Shown here piece by piece: positions 1-5,385 of a DNA stretch of 5,385 bases. The notes beneath the pieces were generated by a model. The model did not search any database and had not been told where the DNA came from. It was given only the letters and a program-made list of their open reading frames with translations. The position numbers and the translations under genes were made by a program. Numbering within the stretch: position 1 is the first letter of the stretch; each line of letters opens with the position of its first letter. The stretch is from Streptosporangiaceae bacterium. Its GTDB lineage: Bacteria; Actinomycetota; Actinomycetes; Streptosporangiales; Streptosporangiaceae. The stretch covers positions 1-5,385 of the forward strand of contig JASHOI010000610.1 in the NCBI GenBank assembly GCA_030041195.1, in the 5' to 3' direction.

Positions 1-774
1 GTCGCCGACGACTACCGGCGTGGCCGCGTGTTCCTGGCCGGCGACGCGGCACACCGCCACGCGCCCTGGGGCGGCTTCGGCGCGAACACCGGCATCGCCG
101 ACGTGCACAACCTGGCGTGGAAGCTCGCGGCGGTGCTCGCCGGGAATGCCGCACCCGCGCTGCTGGACACCTATCAGCCCGAGCGCCGGCCGCGCGCGGT
201 CCTCGCCGCAAGCCAGGCCCGGCTGCGCACCGGCTTTCTGGCCAGATACGGCGTGCGGACCCCGGGCAACGCGGCCGACATCGACCGCCAGCTCGACTCC
301 GGCGCGATCATGATGCGTTACCGCTACGAGTCGCCCGCCGTCGCGCGCGACGGAGCCGGCGAGGCCAGCGGGGCCGACGGGGACTGGGTCGCCGCGCTGC
401 ACGGACAGGCGGGCACCCGGGTGCCGCACGCGTGGCTGGACGTCGACGGACGGCAGGTCTCCACCCTCGACCTGTGCGGTCCCGGCTTCGCCGTGCTGGC
501 CAACTCGGATGCCGGCCGCTGGCGCGCGGCAGCCGGGACAGCGCACGCCGAGACCGGCCTCGACGTCGCCGTCCACCAGATCGGCCCGTCGGCGGGCCTG
601 GCAGAAGCGGGCGTGGGCTGGCCGGAGCAGATCGCGCTCCCCGGTGACGGCGCGCTGCTCGTGCGCCCGGACGGGCACGTGGCGGCGCGCTCGGACGGCG
701 GGCTGAGCCCGGACACGCTCGCGGCCGTGCTGCGCGCGATCACCGGCGTGACGCCGGCGCCCGGCGAGTCCTAG
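1..774 (+). CDS. FAD-dependent aromatic monooxygenase, C-terminal part (5' end outside window)
   Basis: Frame 1 is open from the first base to a TAG stop, giving 257 visible residues. The true N-terminus (Rossmann GxGxxG region) lies left of the window, and the GTG at 28 falls inside a conserved motif, so it is not a start. Visible residues 9-18 read [10 protein letters not shown], the GD motif that contacts the FAD ribose. It is followed by [20 protein letters not shown] (about 24-43), typical of the PheA/TfdB or PgaE-like group A flavoprotein hydroxylases. Residues from about 138 (GTRVPHAWL) to 231 ([14 protein letters not shown]) fit the thioredoxin-like C-terminal domain of this family. 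Such enzymes use NAD(P)H and O2 to hydroxylate phenols or polyketide aromatics in the cytoplasm. The substrate cannot be told from this half. One deviation is AARS where relatives often have AWR after the VRPDGHV motif. The family call is firm; any pathway role is inference. Confidence 0.93.
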   Translation, partial: VADDYRRGRVFLAGDAAHRHAPWGGFGANTGIADVHNLAWKLAAVLAGNAAPALLDTYQPERRPRAVLAASQARLRTGFLARYGVRTPGNAADIDRQLDSGAIMMRYRYESPAVARDGAGEASGADGDWVAALHGQAGTRVPHAWLDVDGRQVSTLDLCGPGFAVLANSDAGRWRAAAGTAHAETGLDVAVHQIGPSAGLAEAGVGWPEQIALPGDGALLVRPDGHVAARSDGGLSPDTLAAVLRAITGVTPAPGES

Positions 775-835
775 GACCATCGACCGGGTGCCGATCCGGC
801 CAGCGGCCGATGCCGGGGCGCGCCGCGCGGCCTTA

Positions 836-855
836 GCGTGCGACTACGCGCACGC
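836..855 (+). promoter_or_regulatory. Small inverted repeat upstream of the reductase gene
   Basis: GCGTGCG (836-842) and CGCACGC (849-855) are perfect 7-base inverted arms around a 6-base spacer. They end 11 bases before the ribosome binding site of the reductase gene. This could be an operator half-site pair or a hairpin in the 5' leader. A 5-bp hairpin (797-809) also lies after the monooxygenase stop, but it has no T-tract. In DNA this rich in G and C, short inverted repeats arise by chance, so function is uncertain. I see no clear -35/-10 pair between 775 and 881, so co-transcription with the monooxygenase remains possible. Confidence 0.3.
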
Positions 856-881
856 GACAAGCCGTCGGGAGGAGCAGCAGC

Positions 882-1856
882 ATGCTGGTGGTCGAGGTCG
901 GCGAGTTCGGCGGTCCGGAGGTGCTCGTGCCGCGGCTGGTGCCCGACCCCGTCCCCGGGGCCGGGCAGGTCGTGGTCCGCGCAGCAGCCGCCGACGTGCT
1001 GTTCGTCGACGTTCTGATCCGGTCCGGCCTAGCGGCGGATTTCTTCGCGATCCGCCCGCCCTACGTCCCGGGCAACGGCGTGGCCGGGCGGGTCACCGCG
1101 ACCGGGGACGGCGCCGATCCGTCCTGGGCAGGCCACGCCGTGGTCGCGCACACGGGCGGCAACGGCGGCTGGGGCGGCTACGCCGAGCAGGCCGTCATCG
1201 CCGTCGCCGATCTGATCCCGGTACCGGACGGCCTCAGCCTGCCCGAGGCGGGCGCTCTGCTGCACGACGGCGCCACCGCGGAGAGCCTCCTTGAACGCGC
1301 CGCCGTGCGGCCGGCCGAGTCGGTCCTGGTCACCGCCGCGGCGGGCGGAATGGGCGTGCTGCTGGTCCAGCTCGCCAGCGCGGCCGGTGCCCGGGTCATC
1401 GGGGCCGCGCGTGGCGCGCGCAAGCTCGAGGTGGTCAGGGCGGCGGGCGCCGACCTCGCGGTGGACTACTCCGAGCCCGGCTGGGCCAAAGCCGTGCACG
1501 AGTTCACCGGCGGCCGCGGTGCGGACGTGGTGTTCGACGGCGCGGGCGGCGGCCTGGGCGGCGCCGCGTTCGAGGTCACCGCCGCCGGCGGCCGGTTCTC
1601 CGCCCACGGCGTGTCCGATGGCGGCTTCGCCGCTGTCGACCCGGGGAAGGCGGCCCGGCGCGGGATCACGGTGCACGGCATCCCTCAGCACGAGCCGGCC
1701 GACCTGCGGCGGCTGGCGGCCCGGGCGCTGGCCGACGCGGCCGCGGGCCGGATCAGGCCGGTCATCGGGCAGACGTTCCCGCTGGAACGGGCGGCCGGCG
1801 CGCACGCCGCGCTGCAGGCCCGGACCGCGATCGCCAAGACCCTGCTGCTCGCCTGA
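882..1856 (+). CDS. Zinc-free medium-chain dehydrogenase/reductase (NADPH:quinone oxidoreductase type)
   Basis: The 324-residue product has the two-domain MDR layout. An N-terminal GroES-like domain (about 1-125) includes PYVPGNGVAGRV (60-71) and GGYAE (98-102). A Rossmann cofactor domain follows, with VLVTAAAGGMG (148-158), the AAxGxxG signature of the quinone oxidoreductase branch, and GGRGADVVFDGAGG (210-223). The C-terminal return segment AHAALQARTAIAKTLL is also family-like, although the usual GK before the last strand is AK here. The sequence has no cysteine, so neither the catalytic nor the structural zinc site of alcohol dehydrogenases can be present. Members reduce quinones, enones or other activated double bonds with NADPH in the cytoplasm. 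The ATG at 882 is supported by a strong Shine-Dalgarno GGGAGGAG (867-874) 7 bases upstream. It follows the monooxygenase by 107 bases on the same strand, which makes a shared redox role plausible but unproven. The substrate is unknown. Confidence 0.92.
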   Translation: MLVVEVGEFGGPEVLVPRLVPDPVPGAGQVVVRAAAADVLFVDVLIRSGLAADFFAIRPPYVPGNGVAGRVTATGDGADPSWAGHAVVAHTGGNGGWGGYAEQAVIAVADLIPVPDGLSLPEAGALLHDGATAESLLERAAVRPAESVLVTAAAGGMGVLLVQLASAAGARVIGAARGARKLEVVRAAGADLAVDYSEPGWAKAVHEFTGGRGADVVFDGAGGGLGGAAFEVTAAGGRFSAHGVSDGGFAAVDPGKAARRGITVHGIPQHEPADLRRLAARALADAAAGRIRPVIGQTFPLERAAGAHAALQARTAIAKTLLLA

Positions 1857-1885
1857 ACGCCGCTGGCACCCCCGCTCGGCACAGA

Positions 1886-1905
1886 CAGACAGACCGATCT
1901 GTCTG
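1886..1905. promoter_or_regulatory. Candidate TetR-family operator (20-bp palindrome)
   Basis: CAGACAGACCGATCTGTCTG has perfect 8-base arms (CAGACAGA / TCTGTCTG) around CCGA. The left side extends as a run of ACAG units from 1881. The form AGACAGACC-x-x-TCTGTCT resembles operators of TetR-family repressors in actinomycetes. The site lies 30 bases after the reductase stop and 71 bases before the acetyltransferase start, just upstream of where a -35 box for the latter would sit. That suggests it controls the acetyltransferase. It could instead form a terminator hairpin for the reductase mRNA, but the stem is AU-rich for this genome and no U-tract follows. No TetR gene lies in the window. Confidence 0.55.
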
Positions 1906-1930
1906 CCAGCGCGAACGCAGAACGCGGACG

Positions 1931-1936
1931 GATAAT
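1931..1936 (+). promoter_or_regulatory. Possible -10 element for the acetyltransferase gene
   Basis: GATAAT matches five of six bases of the TATAAT consensus in an otherwise very GC-rich gap. It would place a transcript start near 1943, about 34 bases before the ATG. No recognisable -35 hexamer exists at 16-18 bases upstream (about 1907-1914), which is common in actinomycetes or consistent with an activated or regulated promoter. The TetR-type palindrome ends at 1905, just upstream. The assignment rests on one hexamer and its position. Confidence 0.3.
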
Positions 1937-1946
1937 TCGGTGGCGG

Positions 1947-1960
1947 GCGGCCGCGGCCGC
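1947..1960. repeat. 14-bp GC-only palindrome before the acetyltransferase start
   Basis: GCGGCCGCGGCCGC is a perfect 14-bp palindrome between the possible -10 element and the weak ribosome binding region (GGGTGA, 1961-1966). It could be a second protein binding site or pair in the mRNA leader and affect access to the ribosome binding site. Low-complexity GC palindromes are expected at some rate in this genome, so function is not established. Confidence 0.3.
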
Positions 1961-1976
1961 GGGTGAACATCAACGC

Positions 1977-2834
1977 ATGTTCGGCCCAATCCAGCCGCTG
2001 ACCATCGCTGACCTGCCCGGCTGCCTTGCGCTGGCCCGGGACAGGGACTGGCTGCCCGAGGAACGCAAGTGGCGGCTGCTGTTCGATCTGGGCACGGTAT
2101 ACGGCACCCGCGACCCGGCCGGTGAGCTGGCCGGGGTGACGGTTCTCACCCGCTACGGCGCCGGGTTCGCGGTGATCGGCATGATGCTCGTCGCCACCCG
2201 GTACGGCGGCCGCGGCCTGGGCCGCGCCCTGTTGACCCGCGCGCTGGCCGACGCTGGCGGCGCGACCGTGTTCCTGCACGCGACCCCGATCGGCCGCCCG
2301 CTCTACGAGAAGCTCGGCTTCGTGCCGGCTGGGGTCAGCCACACCCACCTGGGCGCGTTCCGCGCGGACGGGCCGGCTCGCCCGGCCATCCCGGCCGTGG
2401 CTCCCGGCCGCTCCCGGCCGGCCGGGCCGGGCGACCTGATGGCCATCCGCAGGCTCGACGCCCAGGCCAACGGCACGGACCGCGCGCACCTGGTGCGGCG
2501 GCTGCCCGGGTTCACCGACCAGCTGCGCGTGACCGAGCGGCTCGGGGTGATCACCGGCTACGCCGGCGGGTACCGGAGCGTCCGCTACACCTCCATCGGC
2601 CCGGTGATCGCCGAGACCGTCGACGACGCGAAAACCCTGATCGCCGACGTCGCCGGCGCGATCGACGGGCCGGTGCGGATCGACCTCGGCGATCGCCATC
2701 AGCAGCTTCGGGAGTGGGCGGCGGGCCACGGGCTCGAGCCGGGCGTGTCGTCGGCCGCGATGGTGCTCGGCGGCCGGCCGCTGCCCGGCGACCGGGCCCG
2801 CTGCTTCGCCCCGGTGATGCGGGCCCTCGGCTGA
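1977..2834 (+). CDS. GNAT-family N-acetyltransferase with YitH/HolE-type C-terminal domain
   Basis: The 285-residue protein has an N-terminal GNAT fold. Strand 4 and the acetyl-CoA pyrophosphate loop are IGMMLVATRYGGRGLG (67-82), where R75, G78 and G80 give the R/QxxGxG motif A. LYEKLGF (109-115) is the usual motif B. After an Ala/Pro-rich linker (about 131-150), residues 150-285 form a second GNAT-like domain. It contains GYAGGYRSVRYTSIGPVIA (194-212) and RIDLGDRHQQL (234-244), matching the YitH/HolE acetyltransferase extension. The enzyme should transfer an acetyl group from acetyl-CoA to an amine in the cytoplasm; the acceptor is unknown. The ATG at 1977 has only a weak upstream GGGTGA, but no better in-frame start is present. 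The gene has its own upstream region with a TetR-type palindrome, so it is probably controlled separately from the reductase. Confidence 0.9.
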   Translation: MFGPIQPLTIADLPGCLALARDRDWLPEERKWRLLFDLGTVYGTRDPAGELAGVTVLTRYGAGFAVIGMMLVATRYGGRGLGRALLTRALADAGGATVFLHATPIGRPLYEKLGFVPAGVSHTHLGAFRADGPARPAIPAVAPGRSRPAGPGDLMAIRRLDAQANGTDRAHLVRRLPGFTDQLRVTERLGVITGYAGGYRSVRYTSIGPVIAETVDDAKTLIADVAGAIDGPVRIDLGDRHQQLREWAAGHGLEPGVSSAAMVLGGRPLPGDRARCFAPVMRALG

Positions 2835-2846
2835 GCCCGCCCAGCC

Positions 2847-2875
2847 ACCGGCCCCCGGTCAGCCGCCGCAGCGGC
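2847..2875 (+). terminator. Two short GC hairpins after the acetyltransferase gene
   Basis: ACCGG-CCC-CCGGT (2847-2859) and GCCGC-CGCA-GCGGC (2862-2875) are two perfect 5-bp stem-loops starting 13 bases after the acetyltransferase stop. No T-tract follows either one. Tandem GC hairpins without a U-run can act as terminators in actinomycetes, but 5-bp stems are short and may be chance. They lie immediately before the much stronger 50-bp inverted repeat at 2888-2937. Confidence 0.3.
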
Positions 2876-2887
2876 GCTCGCGGTCCC

Positions 2888-2937
2888 CATCGATGTACCT
2901 AAAGGCTTGTTCTATGCGGCCCTTCGGTACATCGATG
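2888..2937. repeat. 50-bp imperfect inverted repeat (12-bp perfect outer arms)
   Basis: CATCGATGTACC (2888-2899) is exactly mirrored by GGTACATCGATG (2926-2937). The symmetry continues inward on the same axis. The pairs 2901-2902/2923-2924 and 2904-2906/2919-2921 are Watson-Crick, 2907/2918 is G-U, and only 2900/2925 and 2903/2922 mismatch within the first 19 positions. The apical loop is about 11 bases. CATCGATG in each arm is itself a palindrome. The element is clearly more AT-rich than its flanks. It lies 54 bases past the acetyltransferase stop and 171 before the amidase start. Possible roles are a U-less terminator, a recombination or attachment site, a small mobile or repetitive palindrome, or a structured RNA. 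The symmetry is directly visible; the role is not. Confidence 0.85.
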
Positions 2938-3107
2938 AGCCCGGGCACCCCGGCGGGCGCGACTGTTCACGGGTTTCTGTAGTTCGCGCGGCGGTTTTGT
3001 CCGGGTTTGCGGTTACCGAATGCGTGAGAAGTTGAAATGATCATGGGGAGCTGAGGGCAGACCCCGGATGGGGTTGGAGCGGTTGCCGGAGATGAGGGAC
3101 GCCACGG
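2938..3107 (+). promoter_or_regulatory. GC-poorer leader region of the amidase gene
   Basis: This part of the 273-base intergenic gap is noticeably lower in GC from about 2961 to 3048, as expected for a promoter region. It holds two small palindromes, CGGTTACCG (3010-3018) and ATGATCAT (3037-3044). TTGTCC (2997-3002) and TGAAAT (3033-3038) each resemble promoter hexamers, but neither has a partner at proper spacing, so I do not call a promoter. GGAGATGAGGG (3088-3098) supplies a ribosome binding site 9 bases before the amidase ATG. No credible protein-coding gene is seen here. Confidence 0.4.
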
Positions 3108-4508
3108 ATGCAGGACACGGACATCACCAGGCTCAGCGCCACCGAATTGCTCGAGCTGTACCGGCGGCGGGAGCTGTCGCCGGTGGAGGCGGCGCGCGCG
3201 GCGCTCGCGCGGATCGATGCGCAGAACGCCACGACCAACGCCTACTGCCTGCTCCGGGCGGACGAGACGCTGGCGTCGGCAAAGCAGTCCGAGCAGCGAT
3301 GGCAGGAAGGTGCGCCCGCCGGGCTGCTGGATGGGGTCCCGGTCTCGGTCAAGGACCTGCTGCTGACCCGCGGCTGGCCGACGCTGCGCGGCTCGCTGAC
3401 CATCGAGAAATCCCTGCCGTGTACCGTTGACGCCCCGGCGGTCGCACGGCTGCGCGAGCACCACGCCGTGCTGCTCGGGAAGACGACCACGCCCGAGTTC
3501 GGCTGGAAGGGCGTAACCGACAGTCCGCTGACCGGAGTGACCCGCAATCCGTGGGATCCCAGCCGGACGACGGGCGGATCCAGCGGCGGCGCCGCCGCTG
3601 CCGTGGCATCGGGCATGGGCCCGCTGGCGTTGGGCACCGATGGCGGCGGGTCGATCCGGATACCGGCCAGCTTCTGCGGGATCGTCGGGCTCAAGCCGAC
3701 CCACGGCCGGGTTCCGGTCTACCCGCCGAGCACGTTCGGCACGCTGTCGCACGTCGGGCCGATGGCCCGGACGGTCGCCGACGCGGCGCTGCTGCTCGAC
3801 GCGATCGGTTCCCCGGACTTCAGGGATCCGCTCGCGCTGGACCGGCAGGCGCCGGTCAGCGCCGAACTCGGCGCGGCCAGGATCGGCGGCCTGCGCGTGG
3901 CCTACAGCCCGGCGCTCGGCTACGCGAAGGTGGATCCCGAGGTCGCCACCGCGGTCCGGGGTGCGGTGACCGCGCTCGAGCAGGCCGGCGCGCTGGTCAC
4001 GCTCGCCGATCCGGGGTTCACCAGCCCGCTGCCCGCCTTCGACGTGCTCTGGTACGCGGGCGCGGCCAAGATCGTCGACGACGTTCCCGAGGACCGCAGG
4101 GACCTGATCGACCCGGGCCTGGCCGAGATCGCGGCGGAGGGCCAGCGCTACTCGGCGGTCGGCTACCTGCAGGCGCTCCGCGAGCGTTCCGAGCTCGGCA
4201 TCGCGATGGGCGACTTCCACCAGACCTATGACCTGCTGGTGCTGCCGACCGAGCCGATCGTCGCGTTCGAGGCGGGTGCCGAGGTCCCGGCCGGATCCGC
4301 CCAGCCGCGCTGGACCAGCTGGACCCCGTTCACCTACCCGTTCAACATGAGCCACCAGCCGGCCGCGACCGTGCCGTGCGGGTTCTCGGCGGCCGGGCTG
4401 CCCATCGGCGTGCAGGTCGTGGGCCCGCGGCACGCCGACGGGCTGGTGCTGGCGGCGTGCGCCGTGATCGAGGCGGCGCTGCCCTGGCGCGATCGGTGGC
4501 CCGGCTAA
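3108..4508 (+). CDS. Amidase signature family hydrolase (stand-alone, GatA-like)
   Basis: The 466-residue protein has the length and motifs of an amidase-signature enzyme. [11 protein letters not shown] holds the catalytic Lys82. [18 protein letters not shown] (154-171) contains the cis-Ser, Ser158. [16 protein letters not shown] (176-191) contains the nucleophile Ser182, 24 residues later, the same spacing as in malonamidase E2. KPTHGRVP (196-203) and the C-terminal [20 protein letters not shown] stretch are also typical. The triad is intact, so it should hydrolyse a C-N amide bond in a small molecule in the cytoplasm; the substrate is unknown. It resembles GatA, but no GatB or GatC is nearby and the GWPTLRGS version belongs to stand-alone amidases. 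The ATG at 3108 has a GAGGG 9 bases upstream, and the next in-frame GTG upstream (3024) runs into TGA. Its TAA overlaps the opposing gene's stop by 4 bases. Confidence 0.93.
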   Translation: MQDTDITRLSATELLELYRRRELSPVEAARAALARIDAQNATTNAYCLLRADETLASAKQSEQRWQEGAPAGLLDGVPVSVKDLLLTRGWPTLRGSLTIEKSLPCTVDAPAVARLREHHAVLLGKTTTPEFGWKGVTDSPLTGVTRNPWDPSRTTGGSSGGAAAAVASGMGPLALGTDGGGSIRIPASFCGIVGLKPTHGRVPVYPPSTFGTLSHVGPMARTVADAALLLDAIGSPDFRDPLALDRQAPVSAELGAARIGGLRVAYSPALGYAKVDPEVATAVRGAVTALEQAGALVTLADPGFTSPLPAFDVLWYAGAAKIVDDVPEDRRDLIDPGLAEIAAEGQRYSAVGYLQALRERSELGIAMGDFHQTYDLLVLPTEPIVAFEAGAEVPAGSAQPRWTSWTPFTYPFNMSHQPAATVPCGFSAAGLPIGVQVVGPRHADGLVLAACAVIEAALPWRDRWPG

Positions 4509-5092
4509 TCACCGTGCGCGGGTAGCCCGAACTCGGCCAGCCAGCCGAGCAGCTCGGCCCGCGGCGTCACCGCCAGCCGCCCGCCGGTGAAGCGGTCGTC
4601 CGAGGTCACCTCGGCCACCGACCCGGCCGGGGCGGGACACGCCGCCAGCTCGGCGTCGGAGCCGAGCTCGACCTCGGCGAGGACCAGCCCGTGGCGCGGC
4701 GGCCGGAACACGTCGACCGCGTACGGCGGGAAGAACAGCCGCGTCTTGCCGAGCTCGGCGGCTGGCAGCGCCGCGAGCAGGTCGTACTCGGCGGGGGACA
4801 GGTAGAAGTTCGTGATCAGTCCGCGCACCGGCCCGGGCCGCGCGGCGGGCACCTTCTGGGTCAGCTTCAGCTCCGGCGCCGCCGAGCCGGGCGCGGCGAC
4901 CCGCCGCAGCCTGAGCCGGGTGCCGGTCAGGTACCGATCGGCGATGTCGACGCGGCGCGCCCCCGCGGCGCGTGCCGCATCGGGAGGGCCGGCCAGCAGG
5001 AACCGGCGCTCCCGCTCGACGTGCGCGTACTTGTCCCGGTGGCCGGGGACGACCGGACCTTCAGCTGGGCGGCCCGAAGCGGCAGTGGTCAT
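4505..5092 (-). CDS. CYTH-domain (triphosphate tunnel metalloenzyme) protein
   Basis: Read from the ATG at 5092 the product has 195 residues. HVERERRFLL (24-33) is the N-terminal acidic motif of the CYTH fold (ExExK), here ending in Arg30 instead of Lys. RLRLR (59-63), ELKLTQK (74-80), ITNFYLSPAEYDLL (93-106) and LVLAEVEL (136-143, with E140 and E142) supply the alternating charged strands that line the tunnel and bind metal and phosphates. Family members hydrolyse inorganic or organic triphosphates or, in one class, make cAMP; which applies here is unknown. A longer reading begins at TTG 5158. However, its extra 22 codons open with A/T-ending codons unlike the rest of the gene, come from an AT-rich tract, and have no well-spaced ribosome binding site, so I prefer 5092. 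Even there only a weak GGACGGAA precedes the start. The stop TAG overlaps the amidase TAA tail to tail. Confidence 0.85.
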   Translation of the reverse strand: MTTAASGRPAEGPVVPGHRDKYAHVERERRFLLAGPPDAARAAGARRVDIADRYLTGTRLRLRRVAAPGSAAPELKLTQKVPAARPGPVRGLITNFYLSPAEYDLLAALPAAELGKTRLFFPPYAVDVFRPPRHGLVLAEVELGSDAELAACPAPAGSVAEVTSDDRFTGGRLAVTPRAELLGWLAEFGLPAHGD

Positions 5093-5164
5093 GTTCCGTC
5101 CGTGTGGTCCGGCCGGCGCGTCCGGCCTGCGGGTGGCTTTTTTCCAAAAATCCCACAAATGCCC

Positions 5165-5193
5165 TTGACATCGTTGCCGTAGAGGTCTGATGT
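5165..5193 (+). promoter_or_regulatory. Candidate promoter for the secreted-protein gene
   Basis: TTGACA at 5165-5170 is a perfect -35 consensus in an otherwise GC-rich genome. A 17-base spacer leads to TGATGT (5188-5193), a poor -10 match that keeps only the first and last T. Transcription would begin near 5200, about 42 bases before the ATG at 5242. An A/T-rich tract (5138-5160, with T6 and A5 runs) lies just upstream and could act as an UP-like element. The region also separates this gene from the divergent CYTH gene. Confidence 0.45.
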
Positions 5194-5241
5194 CTGTTGC
5201 TGGGGGGACGTATCAGCAGCTGTGCGACTTAGGTGATCACG

Positions 5242-5385
5242 ATGATGAAATCTACGCGCAGGCGGGCAAGCACCCCGAATCCATGGCTGGCCGTCCTGGC
5301 AGCGGCCGTTCCGGTCGCGCTGGCGATGGCGCTGCTGCCGGCCAGCCCGGCGGCCGCAAGCCGCGCGGCCGCTGCAACCGGCGCG
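5242..5385 (+). CDS. Secreted or surface protein, N-terminal signal peptide only (3' end outside window)
   Basis: Forty-eight codons stay open to the right edge. The start MMKSTRRR gives a basic n-region (K3, R6-R8). WLAVLAAAVPVALAMALL (15-32) is a hydrophobic h-region. PASPAAA (33-39) ends in an AxA-type signal peptidase I site, with cleavage likely after A39. The mature part is an Ala-rich segment of which only nine residues are seen. RRR is not followed by the FLK-like residues of a Tat signal, so Sec export is more likely; there is no lipobox Cys. AGGTGA (5231-5236) lies 5 bases before the ATG at 5242 and supports that start or the adjacent ATG at 5245. An in-frame GTG at 5233 lacks a ribosome binding site. 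GC-rich codon third positions and the leader architecture argue for a real gene. The function of the mature protein cannot be told. Confidence 0.75.
   Translation, partial: MMKSTRRRASTPNPWLAVLAAAVPVALAMALLPASPAAASRAAAATGA

Noticed and set aside
1886..1905. Reading of the 20-bp palindrome as a terminator for the reductase gene
   Set aside because: The stem is weak in GC for this genome and no U-tract follows, whereas the motif and its place before the acetyltransferase promoter suit an operator.
1029..2729. 566-codon minus-strand open frame
   Set aside because: It runs antisense through the reductase and acetyltransferase genes, is Arg/Gly/Pro-rich with no domain I recognise, and is the expected stop-free shadow of GC-rich coding DNA.
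2888..2937. Integron attC site
   Set aside because: The arms lack the GTTRRRY and RYYYAAC core sites, and there is no cassette or integron integrase in the window.
3068..3430. 120-codon plus-strand frame starting before the amidase
   Set aside because: It is out of frame with the amidase, shows no recognisable motifs, and overlaps most of its length with a gene of firm identity.
2967..4433. 488-codon minus-strand open frame opposite the amidase
   Set aside because: The amidase on the plus strand has complete family motifs. This frame is low-complexity Arg/Gly-rich antisense of it and covers the intergenic leader without a ribosome binding site.
3108..4508. Identity as GatA of the tRNA amidotransferase
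   Set aside because: There are no gatB or gatC neighbours, and the motif variants such as GWPTLRGS belong to stand-alone amidases.
5111..5143. Hairpin GGCCGG/CCGGCC followed by a T6 run, resembling a plus-strand intrinsic terminator
   Set aside because: The T-run starts 10 bases after the stem, too far for a standard terminator, and no plus-strand gene ends here. It fits better as part of the divergent leader region.

Overview
This is a high-GC chromosomal stretch that reads like an actinomycete (Streptomyces, Pseudonocardia or Actinomadura type). The reasons are the strong G/C bias at third codon positions, the enzyme families present, and a secreted protein with an Arg-rich then Ala-rich leader. 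I cannot name a genus. I saw no tRNA, rRNA, CRISPR array, transposase, integrase or phage gene, and no in-frame TTA codon in any called gene.

Layout, left to right. (1) Bases 1-774 (+) are the C-terminal half of an FAD-dependent aromatic-ring monooxygenase that enters from the left edge. (2) After a 107-base gap containing a small hairpin and a strong ribosome binding site comes a zinc-free medium-chain NADPH:quinone-type reductase (882-1856, +). (3) A 120-base gap holds a 20-bp TetR-type palindrome (1886-1905), a possible -10 box and a GC-rich 14-bp palindrome. It leads into a two-domain GNAT acetyltransferase (1977-2834, +). (4) A 273-base gap, the longest without a gene, carries two short GC hairpins, a striking 50-bp inverted repeat (2888-2937) and a GC-poorer stretch that is probably the promoter region of the next gene. 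(5) Bases 3108-4508 (+) encode an amidase-signature hydrolase with its full Lys-Ser-Ser triad. (6) A CYTH-domain (triphosphate tunnel) protein lies on the minus strand (5092-4505). Its stop codon overlaps the amidase stop tail to tail by 4 bases. (7) A divergent intergenic region with a consensus TTGACA box separates it from the first 48 codons of a secreted or surface protein (5242 to the right edge, +).

The genes do not form an obvious single pathway. The monooxygenase and the quinone-type reductase are both redox enzymes on the same strand and could act together, but no biosynthetic cluster marker is visible. The TetR-type site lacks an adjacent regulator in the window. The amidase stands alone, with no GatB or GatC, so it is not the tRNA amidotransferase subunit.

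I found no convincing new multi-gene system. The observations most worth a second look are the 50-bp inverted repeat, the orphan TetR-type operator, the corrected start of the CYTH gene, and the edge-truncated secreted protein.
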